Positions 26,765 through 35,417 of a DNA stretch of 64,000 nt are shown piece by piece. The position numbers and the translations under genes were made by a program. The notes under the pieces are model-generated. The model searched no databases, was not told where the DNA came from, and saw only the letters and a list, made by a program, of their open reading frames with translations. Numbering within the stretch: the stretch's first letter is position 1; the number at the start of each line of letters is the position of its first letter. Location: positions 1,488,001-1,552,000 of the forward strand of contig NZ_JASTWJ010000001.1 of assembly GCF_030499515.1 (NCBI RefSeq), given 5' to 3'. The DNA comes from Streptomyces sp. DT2A-34. GTDB taxonomy: Bacteria; Actinomycetota; Actinomycetes; Streptomycetales; Streptomycetaceae.

Positions 26765-27595
26765 TCAGTAGGTGGCGAGGGAGATGGCGGTGTAGTGCGC
26801 GGTGAAGGCCGCCACGGTCAGCGCGTGGAAGACCTCGTGGAAGCCGAACCAGCGGGGTGCGGGGTCGGGCCGCTGGAGGGCGTAGACCACAGCGCCCGCG
26901 CTGTAGAGGAGACCGCCGACAACGATCAGGACGACTACGGCTGCTCCGCCGGTGTGCAGGAAGTCGGGCAGGTAGCTCACCGGTGCCCACCCCAGCGCCA
27001 GGTAGCACGGGGTGTAAAGCCAGCGCGGAGCTCCGACCCACAGGACCCGGAACGCGATGCCGGCCAACGCTCCCGCCCACACGATCCACAGCAGCACGGA
27101 CCGCTGGTCCGGCGGGAGCAGGAGCACGGCCAGGGGGGTGCAGGTGCCGGCGATGATCAGGAAGATGTTGGCGTGGTCGAGACGTCGCAGAAGAGCCTCG
27201 CCGAGCGGCCCCCACGTGCCGCGGTGGTAGATGGCGCTCGTCGCGAACAGCAGCCAGGCGGTGACCGAGTACACGGCGCAGGCCAGGACCGCCTGCGGAG
27301 TACGGGCCAGGCACATGAGTACGACGCCTGCGATCAGTGCGGCAGGGACCATTCCGGCATGGAGCCAGCCACGCAACCTCGGCTTGATCGGTTCGGCCAA
27401 GTCGGCCACCCGCTCCACCAGAGCAGCGACCGAGTGAGCCCCCTCCCCCGCATGGTCGCCCGGTGATTGGTCGGGTAGCCCCGCTGTACGGCGCTCTCCA
27501 CGCGCTGACACGACGTGACCACATTTGACTTCAGCGGCGTCGCGGGACACAGCTTCTCTTCCTCCCCCGGGCCCCTGGGTGTCACTGGCAACCAT
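26765..27595 (-). CDS. Hemolysin III/PAQR-family membrane protein
   Basis: A 276-residue protein with a long polar start and seven membrane segments. The family motifs are present: SAIYHRGTW near 120, RRLDHANIFLIIAGTCTP near 137, and FHEVFHALTVAAFTAHYTA at the end, supplying the His residues of the zinc site. The true start may be nearer residue 45, because family members usually begin shortly before KPRLRGWLH. The function is uncertain; related proteins act in membrane lipid homeostasis or stress. Confidence 0.88.
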   Translation of the reverse strand: MVASDTQGPGGGREAVSRDAAEVKCGHVVSARGERRTAGLPDQSPGDHAGEGAHSVAALVERVADLAEPIKPRLRGWLHAGMVPAALIAGVVLMCLARTPQAVLACAVYSVTAWLLFATSAIYHRGTWGPLGEALLRRLDHANIFLIIAGTCTPLAVLLLPPDQRSVLLWIVWAGALAGIAFRVLWVGAPRWLYTPCYLALGWAPVSYLPDFLHTGGAAVVVLIVVGGLLYSAGAVVYALQRPDPAPRWFGFHEVFHALTVAAFTAHYTAISLATY

Positions 27596-27808
27596 GCAGT
27601 CATGCTAGGAAACCTCACCCGGACACATGACGGGAGGTCGGTCCAGAGCCACGTCGCCGGGCCCGGGACGGTTCGCCACCGTGTGAACTCCAGTCCCGTT
27701 GACGCTACCGCCAATTGGGCCTGCCGAAGCCGAGTAGAGCGGCTGGTCATGGGAACGATCAGAGCTTCCGAACGGGCATCTCCGCTCGCCTACGCGCAAG
27801 GATCGCCG

Positions 27809-28369
27809 ATGCTTCCTGAGGTCCGCCCCCACGTATCCACCGCCCTCGCAGACCAGTTGGATCACCAACTGGACCTGGCTCCGCATCTCGAGGCCGGCCA
27901 GCTCGATGTGGAGCGCGTCGCCGGGATTGCGGTGGTCGCAGCCGCCCACTCCGATGGCTATGCGGCCACCGGCCATCTCCTCGGGCTGCTGGCCGCGCTG
28001 CCCGCCCCCACCAAGGCAGGAGAACGCTTCTGGTCGGACCTGTGGAGGTCGTCGGGCACCGCGTACCTGCTGCCCGTCAACATCAAGGCTCCGGTGCTTC
28101 GTTCCCTGGCAGGAGAAGGAACCGCCCTGGCCCGGCAGATCCTCTCGGCCGTCGATGAGATGACCCCGCCCCAGCGCGTCGCGGCCGCGGAGGTGATCGG
28201 TCAGGCCCTCGTCGAGTCCGACCATCTGCCCGACCTCAAGACACAGGTCATCGGGGAACTGTGGCTCCGAGATCTCGAGCTCACCGCCTGGCGTGTCCTG
28301 CACGCAGACCGCAGGTCGGACGATCCGGCTGGACGGAAAGCCTTCCTGGACGCCTGGACGAGCGTCTGA
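27809..28369 (+). CDS. Hypothetical protein
   Basis: A 186-residue soluble protein, helix-rich (ADQLDHQLDLAPHLEAGQLD, LARQILSAVDEMTPPQRVAA). It has no membrane segment and no motif I recognise. ATG 27809 was chosen because AAGGA lies 7-8 bases upstream; a longer open frame has no start signal. It stands alone between the HlyIII gene and a strong bidirectional terminator. The function is unknown. Confidence 0.6.
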   Translation: MLPEVRPHVSTALADQLDHQLDLAPHLEAGQLDVERVAGIAVVAAAHSDGYAATGHLLGLLAALPAPTKAGERFWSDLWRSSGTAYLLPVNIKAPVLRSLAGEGTALARQILSAVDEMTPPQRVAAAEVIGQALVESDHLPDLKTQVIGELWLRDLELTAWRVLHADRRSDDPAGRKAFLDAWTSV

Positions 28370-28489
28370 ACGTCGGCTCCTTCGAGCTGCACGGCAGCCG
28401 CGCGGGACATGCGGTTCCCGTGCCCGACGACGCTTGCAGCGACTGAGGTTGGGAGGTTCCGGGCCGAAGTCGCACCGGCCCGGGCCCTC

Positions 28490-28539
28490 CACAGGATCAG
28501 GGGCCGCGCAGCCATTGCTGCGCGGCCCCTGATCCTGTG
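28490..28539. terminator. Perfect 23-base-pair bidirectional terminator
   Basis: Two exactly complementary 23-base arms are separated by the tetraloop CATT. It lies between the converging hypothetical gene and the cold-shock gene and can stop transcription from both sides. Confidence 0.85.
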
Positions 28540-28593
28540 CCGGCCCGGCATGAGAGCCGGACGCGGCGTGAATCCCTCGGGCAGGTCGCGAGG

Positions 28594-28803
28594 TCAGGCC
28601 AGGTTGATGTTCTCGGCCTGCGGGCCCTTCTGGCCCTGGGTGACGTCGAACGTCACGGCCTGGCCCTCCTGGAGCTCACGAAAGCCTGTGGAGTTGATCG
28701 CGGAGTAGTGCGCGAAGACATCCGGGCCGCCGCCGTCCTGGGCGATGAAGCCGAAGCCCTTCTCCGCGTTGAACCACTTCACGGTTCCCGTAGCCATAGT
28801 CAT
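28594..28803 (-). CDS. csp: Cold-shock domain protein
   Basis: A 69-residue single cold-shock domain beginning [20 protein letters not shown] with the RNP1 motif GFGFIA and RNP2-like DVFAHYSAI. It ends PQAENINLA. The ATG has a GGAAGG site. These proteins bind single-stranded nucleic acid and unfold RNA. The 5' leader of about 150 bases to the left end of the neighbouring IS is long enough for thermosensor structures, as known for the family, but none was shown. Confidence 0.95.
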   Translation of the reverse strand: MTMATGTVKWFNAEKGFGFIAQDGGGPDVFAHYSAINSTGFRELQEGQAVTFDVTQGQKGPQAENINLA

Positions 28804-29053
28804 GCCTTCCAGTCGATGAACGCCTCCCACTCCATGTGGCAGACGGAGGTGATCGCCCTGGTTCCTGTGGCACAGCACAGCAAGACGCCCACACCAGGGG
28901 CGTGGGCAAGAGGGAATTCCGAACCACGACAGCTGACGCAGACGCTACACGCCCGCACACCGCGTCACCATAGGAAATGATCACGCCGCACACCGAGACC
29001 GCGCGTGCGGTGCCCGCCGACGCTGACGGGCACGCTCATCTCATGCTGCTGCC

Positions 29054-29061
29054 GTTGGGTT
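29054..29061. repeat. Left target-site duplication of the IS256 element
   Basis: GTTGGGTT immediately left of the left inverted repeat is repeated exactly at 30441-30448 right of the other end. An 8-base duplication is the normal product of IS256-family insertion. Confidence 0.9.
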
Positions 29062-30440
29062 GGGTCTGTCAAACGAACGGTGTAACTGGGGTGGTTGGGT
29101 TAGTGGCGGGCCGCTGAGAGCCGGCCGTCGAAGGTGATGTCGAAGGCGTTCAACGCGGTCTTCCAGCGCATGGTCCATCGGGCTTGGCCCTTGCCGGTGG
29201 GATCGAGGGACATGATGGCCATGTAGACGCACTTCAAGGCGGCCTGCTCGTTCGGGAAGTGTCCGCGGGCCTTGACTGCCCGCCGGATGCGGGCGTTGAC
29301 CGACTCGATCGCGTTCGTGGTGCAGACGATGCGGCGGATCTCGGTGTCGAAGCGCAGGAACGGAGTGAACTCCTCCCACGCGTTCTCCCAGAGTTTGACG
29401 ATCGCCGGATACTTCCTGCCCCAGGCGTCGGCGAACTCCGCGAACCGGTCCAGGGCGGCCTCCTCGGTCGGCGCGGTGTAGACGGGCTTGAGGAGCCTGG
29501 CGATCTTGTCCCAGTCCTGGCGGGCGGCATAGCGGAAGGAGTTCCGCAGCAGGTGGACCACGCAGGTCTGCACGATGGTGCGGGGCCAGACCGTCTCCAC
29601 CGCCTCGGGCAGTCCCTTGAGCCCGTCGCAGACGAGCATCAGCACGTCAGCGACGCCGCGGTTCTTGATCTCGGTGAGGATGTGCAGCCAGTGCTTGGCA
29701 CCCTCCCCGCCGTCGCCGGCCCACAGGCCCAGAATCTCGCGCCGGCCCTCGACGGTCACGGCCAGGGCCACGTAGATGGGCCGGTTGGCGACTGCGCCGT
29801 CGCGGATCTTCACGTGGATGGCGTCGATGAAGACCACCGGGTAGACGGCGTCGAGTGGGCGGCTTTGCCATTCGGCCATGCCCTCGAGGACCTTGTCGGT
29901 GATGGTGGAGATGGTCTGCCGCGAGACCTCGGCGCCGTAGACCTCGGCCAGGTGGGCCTGGACCTCGCCGGTGGTCAGGCCCTTCGCGGCAAGCGAGATC
30001 ACCATCTCGTCGACGCCGGTCAGGCGCTTCTGCCGCTTCTTGACGATCTTCGGCTCGAACGAGCCGTCCCGGTCTCGGGGCACGGCTATCTCCACCGGCC
30101 CAACCTCGGTCAGCACGGTCTTGGAGCGTTTGCCGTTGCGGGAGTTGCCGCCGTCCTTGCCCGCCGGATCGTGCTTGTCATAGCCGAGGTGGTCGGTGAT
30201 CTCGCCCTCCAGGGCGGACTCCAGCAGCCGCTTGGTCAGCTGCTGGAGCAGCCCGCCCTCACCGGTCAGCTGCAGACCCTCTGCCTGCGCCCGGCTCACC
30301 AACTCGTCGATCAGCTGGTCGTCGACGGCCTTCGCCGACACAGCCGCCGCCGACTCGCCGACCTCGTGCTCGGCCACGTTCTCACTGGTCATCGGTGCAT
30401 CTTCCATGATCGGGAGTTACACCGAACGATTTACAGTCCC
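29062..30440 (-). mobile_element. Complete IS256-family insertion sequence
   Basis: The element is 1379 bases with imperfect 26-base terminal inverted repeats (29062-29087 and 30415-30440), which share the block CGGTGTAACT. It has one transposase gene and GTTGGGTT target duplications on both sides. All parts needed for movement are intact, so it is probably a recent arrival. Its insertion replaced the last codons of the merR gene. Confidence 0.93.
29100..30407 (-). CDS. IS256-family (mutator-type) transposase
   Basis: A 435-residue DDE transposase. The catalytic residues are visible in FIDAIHVKIRDG near 193 (D), LVCDGLKGLPEAV near 258 (D) and TTNAIESVNARIRRAVK near 366 (E), with the family's C...H pair in VQTCVVHLLRN. 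The N-terminal part with LLESALEGEITDHLGYDKHD is typical. The start may instead be ATG 30392, which has GGAAG upstream. The frame is intact, so the protein should be active. Confidence 0.95.
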   Translation of the reverse strand: MEDAPMTSENVAEHEVGESAAAVSAKAVDDQLIDELVSRAQAEGLQLTGEGGLLQQLTKRLLESALEGEITDHLGYDKHDPAGKDGGNSRNGKRSKTVLTEVGPVEIAVPRDRDGSFEPKIVKKRQKRLTGVDEMVISLAAKGLTTGEVQAHLAEVYGAEVSRQTISTITDKVLEGMAEWQSRPLDAVYPVVFIDAIHVKIRDGAVANRPIYVALAVTVEGRREILGLWAGDGGEGAKHWLHILTEIKNRGVADVLMLVCDGLKGLPEAVETVWPRTIVQTCVVHLLRNSFRYAARQDWDKIARLLKPVYTAPTEEAALDRFAEFADAWGRKYPAIVKLWENAWEEFTPFLRFDTEIRRIVCTTNAIESVNARIRRAVKARGHFPNEQAALKCVYMAIMSLDPTGKGQARWTMRWKTALNAFDITFDGRLSAARH

Positions 30441-30766
30441 GTTGGGTTCGCTGATTCGGCGGCGCGGCGGTATTCGGCGTTGAGGCGCTGGGCTTCCTCG
30501 AGCTGGTCTTCGAGGATGACGATCCGGCAGGCGGCCTCGATGGGGGTCCCGTGGTCGACGAGTTCCCGGGCGCGGGCGGCAACGCGCAGTTGGTAGCGGG
30601 AGTAGCGGCGATGTCCGCCTGCGGAGCGGAGTGGGGTGATGAGGCGGTGTTCGCCGATGGCGCGGAGGAAGCCCTGTGTGGTGCCGAGCAGTTCGGCGGC
30701 TCGGCCCATGGTGTAGGCGGGGTAGTCGTCGTCATCGAGACGGCCGAACGTGTCGTCTGCTGTCAT
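30431..30766 (-). CDS. MerR-family regulator with IS-altered C-terminus
   Basis: A 111-residue protein with a winged-helix start (TMGRAAELLGTTQGFLRAIG, then LITPLRSAGGHRRYSRYQL) and a short coiled C-terminus (VILEDQLEEAQRLNAEYRRA). No ligand-binding domain is present. The ATG has a GAGAGG site. The IS256 copy entered at codon 109. The protein now ends ESANPTGL using the element's TAA; before insertion it would have ended ESANPTAAA. Function is probably kept. A hairpin leader and an ACTGC-rich tract lie upstream. Confidence 0.85.
   Translation of the reverse strand: MTADDTFGRLDDDDYPAYTMGRAAELLGTTQGFLRAIGEHRLITPLRSAGGHRRYSRYQLRVAARARELVDHGTPIEAACRIVILEDQLEEAQRLNAEYRRAAESANPTGL
30441..30448. 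repeat. Right target-site duplication of the IS256 element
   Basis: GTTGGGTT, identical to 29054-29061. It lies within the last codons of the merR gene. Confidence 0.9.
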
Positions 30767-30791
30767 TGCACCTCTCTGTGGAACGCGTGGA

Positions 30792-30824
30792 GGGGCCCTG
30801 GCGCCGTACTGGCACCAGGGCCCC
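30792..30824. promoter_or_regulatory. Hairpin in the merR leader
   Basis: Ten-base perfect arms (GGGGCCCTGG and complement) surround a 13-base loop, 26 bases upstream of the merR ATG. If transcribed it would sit in the leader and could attenuate or protect the message. No partner structure was identified. Confidence 0.5.
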
Positions 30825-30830
30825 GAAGGA

Positions 30831-31380
30831 ACTGCTACACCATCTGCCGGCCCTGATACTGCACCGGCCCTCTGTTTCCGCAGACCCGACCGAGATGCTG
30901 TCGGGGGCGCGGGGATCGCGGTTGCTTGACCGGAGACCACCTCACTATCGATGTCCTGCGGTACCCGGGACAAAGAATTCCGCCCGGGCGATCCTGATGG
31001 CGCTCGCTCCTCCGTTCTTCCCTCTTGATCAACTGCTCACTAACCGAAACTGCGAACTGCTGGTGGCCTCGAACAGCGCCACTCTTCGGCAGCCAGCCCC
31101 GTCGCCCGTCCTGCGTCTGCTCTGGCTTAGAACCCCACTGCCGAACCTCCCGGTGCGCGCGCCCGCAGCCGACGCCTTCACCGAGGTACTGCTCACCGAC
31201 TTCACTGCTGGGTACTGCGAACCTTCACTTACTGGTACTGCCACTGCGGTGCTGCTCATGGCGGCCCCTGATCACTGCGGGCCACCCGGTCCGGTCGTCA
31301 GTCCCGTCGCCGTCCTGCAACAACCCTGGCTTCGGAACTCCACCACCGCACCGCCCTGCGAACTGCAACTGCGTACTGCT
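30831..31380 (+). repeat. ACTGC-rich tract
   Basis: The pentamer ACTGC occurs 15 times on the + strand in about 550 bases, mostly as AACTGC, TACTGC or CACTGC, with clusters at 31032-31060, 31201-31250 and 31362-31379. In those clusters the spacing is 6, 7 or 17 bases. Chance would give about one. Copies fall in all frames, so coding constraint does not explain them. The C-rich, G-poor strand bias sets the tract apart from its surroundings. The function is unknown. Confidence 0.75.
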
Positions 31381-31705
31381 GCCCGGCAGTTCATCTCTGC
31401 CGGGCCTTGCTCGATCTCGGCTACGAGAGAAACCATAACCACCCTGCCGACGAATGTCTACTTCAGCTGGCATAGATTTCCGCGTGGTCGAAGATGAGAT
31501 AGTCCGTCTCGACCAGTCTGCCTCGACCGGTCCATGGATGGTTCAAGCAGCTTCGGGGCTCAGACCGGCGCGCAGGGATCCCCCGCCGCGCAGCACGTCG
31601 GGCTGAGCGTGACGTCGCCAACTGCGCCGCGGCTACCGTCGGCGGGCACCGGCCGACACTGCGTCTCGTGGAGAATTCCACCGGCCGGGACGGACGTTTC
31701 CAGCC
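31381..31705. other. Gene-free spacer
   Basis: I see no gene between the ACTGC-rich tract and the TrkA relic. A minus-strand frame ends LVETDYLIFDHAEIYAS at 31463, which looks gene-like for about 18 residues, but its upstream part is arginine-rich. It may be another relic. Confidence 0.4.
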
Positions 31706-31975
31706 GTGACGCCCCCCAGGTCGGCCGTTGACGAGCGTGGCAGGAGGCCCTGCGCCGCCCTCGACGGTCCCGGGATGGGCGAGCGCGTCGCCCACCTGGT
31801 CACCGGCCGGATGCTGGACTTCATCACTTACGGCGTGACCGTCGTCGGCATCAAACGGCCCGGCGCCGACTTCACGCACGCCACCGCCGAGACGGTCGTC
31901 CACCCGGGCGACGTCATCATCGTCACCGGCAGGACCCGTGCCGTGGAGGTGTTCGCGGAGCTGAGGGCACAGTGA
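31706..31975 (+). pseudogene. TrkA-type potassium regulatory protein, both ends kept, middle lost
   Basis: The frame has 89 codons. Residues 24-40 read MGERVAHLVTGRMLDFI, the start of the region after the NAD-binding fold. They join directly to YGVTVVGIKRPGADFTHATA and DVIIVTGRTRAVEVFAEL, the TrkA_C domain end. In family members about 30 residues separate these parts, and an N-terminal Rossmann domain precedes them. The GTG start is only nominal. It is a decayed potassium-uptake regulator beside the intact Kdp operon. Confidence 0.6.
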
Positions 31976-31997
31976 GCGGTTGTCCGCGCGCGGCGTG

Positions 31998-34541
31998 CTA
32001 CGAGACGGCCGTCGCGGAAAGGTCGGGCGTGGCCGGGGGGCGGCCTGCCGCGGCCGGGAGGCTGAGGACCATGGTGAGCCCGCCGCCGGGAGTGTCCTCG
32101 GCGTGCAGAGTGCCGCCCAGGGCCTCGGCGAAGCCGCGGGCGACCGCGAGGCCGAGGCCGACGCCGTTGCCGCGGGGAGCGTCGCCGTAGCGCTGGAAGG
32201 GTTCGAAGATGCGGTCCTTGGCCTCGTCGGGGACACCGGGTCCGCGGTCCACCACCCGGACCTCCACACGGTCGGCGAGGGCGCTGGCCGAGACCAGGAC
32301 CGGCTCGTCGGCGTGGCTGTACTTGACCGCGTTCTCCACGACGTTGGCGACGACCCGCTCCAGCAGTCCCTTGTCCGTGGCGACCATGGGCAGCGTCTCG
32401 GGGATGTCCAGCTCCACGGTGTCCTCGGGGATGCCGACGAGCGCCATCGGCACCACCTCGTCGAGGTCGATCTCCCGGATCAGCGGGGTGACCGTGCCGG
32501 TCTGCAGACGGGACATGTCCAGCAGATTGCCCACCAGGTTGTCGAGCCGGTCGGCGCCGTCCTCTATCGCGGCCAGGAGTTCGGCGTGGTCCTCCTCGGA
32601 CCACTCCACGTCGTCGGAGCGCAAGGACGACACCGACGCCTTGATCCCGGCGAGCGGGGTGCGCAGGTCGTGGCTGACGGCAGCCAGCAGGGCCGTGCGG
32701 ATGCGGTTGCCCTCGGCCAGCTCCTTGGCCTGGTCGGCCTCGTGCTGCAGACGCTGGCGGTCCAGGACCACGGCGGCCTGGGCGGCGAAGGCAGCGAGCA
32801 CCCGACGGTCCTCGGCGGGCAGCACCCGGCCGGAGAGGGCGAGCGCCATGTGGTCTCCGACCGGCATGTCGACGTCCGCCGCCTCCGGGGACCGGCAGGG
32901 ACGCGGGCCCGCACTGCCGGCACACGTCCACGGGTCGACGTCGCTCTCCCGTTCCAGCAGGGCCACCGACTCCATGGCGAAGGTCTCCCGGACCCGCTCC
33001 AGCAGTGCCTCCAGACTGGTCTCACCGCGCAGTACGCTGCCGGCGAGGAAGGACAGTATCTCCGACTCGGCGCGCAGCCGGGCCGCCTGGTGCGTGCGGC
33101 GGGCGGCGAGGTCCACCACGGATGCCACGGACACCGCCACGGCGACGAAGACCACGATGGCGACGATGTTCCTGGGGTCGGCGACGGTCAGCCGATGCAG
33201 CGGCGGGGTGAAGTAGTAGTTCAGCAGCAGGGAGCTGAACGCCGCCGAGGCGAGGGCCGGGTAGAGGCCGCCGAGCAGGGCGGCCGCCACCGTCAGCGCC
33301 AGGAACAGCAGCATGTCGTTCGCGAGACCGAGGTTCGCGTCGATGTTGGTCAGGAGCAGGGCGAGGATCGCCGGGCCGGCCACGCCGGCCAGCCAGCCGG
33401 CGATGATCCGGGAGCGGCCGAGCCGTGCGCCCTGGGCGATGGGCAGTCCGCGCCCCTTGCCCGCCTCGTCGTGCGTGATCAGGTGGACGTCCAGGTCGGG
33501 CCCGGAGTCCCGGGCCACCGTCGCCCCCACGCCCGGTCCGAAGACGTACTGCCAGCCCTTGCGGCGGGAGACACCGAGCACGATCTGGGTGGCGTTGACC
33601 CCGCGCGCGAAATCGAGCAGCGCCACCGGGATGTCCTCGCCTATCACGTGGTGGAAGGTGCCGCCGAGGTCCTCCACCAGGGTGCGCTGCACGGCCAGTT
33701 CCTTCGGGGACGCGGAGGTCAGGCCGTCGCTGCGGGCGATGTAGACGGCCAGCACCTCGCCGCCGGCGCCCTTCTCCGCGAGGCGCGCGGCCCGGCGGAT
33801 GAGCGTCCGGCCCTCCGGTCCGCCGGTCAGGCCCACCACGATCCGCTCCCGCGAGCCCCAGATCCTGGACACCTGGTGCTCGCTGCGGTACTCGGTCAGG
33901 TACTCGTCGACCCGGTCGGCCACCCACAGCAGCGCCAGCTCCCGCAGGGCGGTCAGGTTGCCGGGCCGGAAGTAGTTCGACAGGGCCGCGTCGACCTTGT
34001 CGGGCTTGTAGATGTTGCCGTGCGCCATGCGGCGCCGTAGCGCCTGCGGCGACATGTCGACCAGTTCCACCTGGCCCGCGCGGCGGACGACCTCGTCGGG
34101 GACTGTCTCCCGCTGCCGTACGCCCGTGATCGCCTCCACCACGTCACCCAGGGATTCCAGGTGCTGGATGTTGACCGTGGATATCACGTCGATCCCGGCG
34201 GCGAGCAGTTCCTCGACGTCCTGCCAGCGCTTGGTGTTGCGGGAGCCGGGGACGTTGGTGTGGGCGAGTTCGTCCACGAGCGCCACTTGAGGGCGCCGGG
34301 CCAGGACGGCGTCCACGTCCATCTCGGTGAACGTCGTTCCCCGGTACTCCAGTTCCTTGCGCGGGATCTGTTCCAGGCCGTGCAGCATCACCTCGGTCCG
34401 CGGCCGGTGGTGGTGCTCCACGAAGGCGACGACGCAGTCGGTTCCGCGTTCGATACGGCGGTGGGCCTCGGACAGCATCGCGTAGGTCTTGCCGACGCCC
34501 GGTGCCGCACCGAGGTAGATCCGAAGCTTGCCGCGTGCCAT
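31998..34541 (-). CDS. kdpD: KdpD osmosensitive potassium sensor kinase
   Basis: An 847-residue sensor. The N-terminal KdpD domain has Walker A GAAPGVGKTYAML at residue 11 and VALVDELAHTNVPGSRN near 90. A universal-stress-type domain (GLTGGPEGRTLIRRA) follows near 250, then four membrane segments at about 395-500 and a GAF-like domain. The kinase domain has the phospho-acceptor His in AAVSHDLRTPLAG near 630 and HATPase motifs VVENAVKYS and GVGLGLAVARGFAEALGG. It phosphorylates KdpE when potassium is low. It is last in the operon, 68 bases after kdpE. ATG 34541 gives the normal length. Confidence 0.97.
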   Translation of the reverse strand: MARGKLRIYLGAAPGVGKTYAMLSEAHRRIERGTDCVVAFVEHHHRPRTEVMLHGLEQIPRKELEYRGTTFTEMDVDAVLARRPQVALVDELAHTNVPGSRNTKRWQDVEELLAAGIDVISTVNIQHLESLGDVVEAITGVRQRETVPDEVVRRAGQVELVDMSPQALRRRMAHGNIYKPDKVDAALSNYFRPGNLTALRELALLWVADRVDEYLTEYRSEHQVSRIWGSRERIVVGLTGGPEGRTLIRRAARLAEKGAGGEVLAVYIARSDGLTSASPKELAVQRTLVEDLGGTFHHVIGEDIPVALLDFARGVNATQIVLGVSRRKGWQYVFGPGVGATVARDSGPDLDVHLITHDEAGKGRGLPIAQGARLGRSRIIAGWLAGVAGPAILALLLTNIDANLGLANDMLLFLALTVAAALLGGLYPALASAAFSSLLLNYYFTPPLHRLTVADPRNIVAIVVFVAVAVSVASVVDLAARRTHQAARLRAESEILSFLAGSVLRGETSLEALLERVRETFAMESVALLERESDVDPWTCAGSAGPRPCRSPEAADVDMPVGDHMALALSGRVLPAEDRRVLAAFAAQAAVVLDRQRLQHEADQAKELAEGNRIRTALLAAVSHDLRTPLAGIKASVSSLRSDDVEWSEEDHAELLAAIEDGADRLDNLVGNLLDMSRLQTGTVTPLIREIDLDEVVPMALVGIPEDTVELDIPETLPMVATDKGLLERVVANVVENAVKYSHADEPVLVSASALADRVEVRVVDRGPGVPDEAKDRIFEPFQRYGDAPRGNGVGLGLAVARGFAEALGGTLHAEDTPGGGLTMVLSLPAAAGRPPATPDLSATAVS

Positions 34542-34609
34542 GGTCTCGTCTCTGCGGTCGTGGGCGGTCAGGAGAGTGGTCAGGGCGGTGGAGTGGGCTG
34601 CGGTCAGGG

Positions 34610-35293
34610 TCACCCCTCGAAGCGGTATCCCATCCCGGGCTCGGTGATGAGGTACCGCGGGTGGGAGGGGTCCGCCTCCAGTTTGCGGCGGAGTTGGGCC
34701 ATGTAGACGCGCAGGTAGTTGGTCTTGTTGCTCTGCGACGCACCCCACACCTCCTGAAGGAGTTGCTTCTGGGTGATGAGGCGTCCGGGATTGGTGACCA
34801 GGATCTCCAGCAGGTGCCATTCCGTCGGGGTCAGGCGCACATCGTGCCCGGCGCGGCGGGCCTTCTTGGCGAGCAGGTCGATGGTGAAGTCACCGGTCTC
34901 GACCAGGGTCGTCTTGGGTGCGAGCGGCAGGTCCTCGGTGCGGCGGACGGCGGCCCGCAGGCGCGCGAGGAGTTCGTCCATGCTGAACGGCTTGGTGATG
35001 TAGTCGTCGGCGCCCGCGTCGAGCGCCGCGACCTTCTCGTCGGAGGCGCGGCGCGCGGACAGCACCAGGATCGGTGCGCGGGTCCAGCCGCGCAGCGCCT
35101 TTATGACGTTCACGCCGTCCATGTCCGGCAGTCCGAGGTCCAGCAGGACCACGTCGGGCTGGCGTGCGGCGGCGAGGCGGAGCGCGGTGGCGCCGTCGGG
35201 CGCCGGGTCCACGCCGTACCGGCGGGCCTGCAGGTTGATCACAAGGGCTCGTACGAGCTGGGGGTCGTCTTCCACGACCAGCACCCGAGTCAT
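34610..35293 (-). CDS. kdpE: KdpE response regulator
   Basis: A 227-residue OmpR-type regulator. The receiver has acidic VEDDPQLVRA at residue 6, the phospho-acceptor Asp in VVLLDLGLPDMDG near 50 and Lys in YITKPFSMDELLAR near 100. A winged-helix DNA-binding domain occupies 130-225 (LTPTEWHLLEILVTNPGRLI, YLRVYMAQLRRKLE). It activates the kdpFABC promoter in the family. The operon promoter should be upstream of 40070, but no binding site could be assigned by eye. Confidence 0.96.
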   Translation of the reverse strand: MTRVLVVEDDPQLVRALVINLQARRYGVDPAPDGATALRLAAARQPDVVLLDLGLPDMDGVNVIKALRGWTRAPILVLSARRASDEKVAALDAGADDYITKPFSMDELLARLRAAVRRTEDLPLAPKTTLVETGDFTIDLLAKKARRAGHDVRLTPTEWHLLEILVTNPGRLITQKQLLQEVWGASQSNKTNYLRVYMAQLRRKLEADPSHPRYLITEPGMGYRFEG

Positions 35294-35417
35294 CGGTGTG
35301 CGCCTTTCCTGTCATGCGCGGGGCAGAGACCACCACCGGTTTCCTTACGGCGGCGGGAGCCGACGGACTCGGAGTGTGCTCCGGGCCGCCGGCCCCCGCA
35401 GGGGGCGCATAACGCCA

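Noticed and set aside
29184..30596. 470-codon plus-strand frame opposite the IS256 transposase
   Set aside because: Antisense shadow. The transposase has catalytic residues, inverted repeats and target duplications in its favour.
30676..31497. 273-codon frame through the ACTGC-rich tract
   Set aside because: No start signal or family motif, and the repeats fall in all frames, so coding is unlikely.
31998..34040. Very long plus-strand open frame opposite kdpD
   Set aside because: It reads as Gly/Arg/Val-rich sequence typical of the antisense frame of a GC-rich gene; KdpD on the other strand is complete with all motifs.
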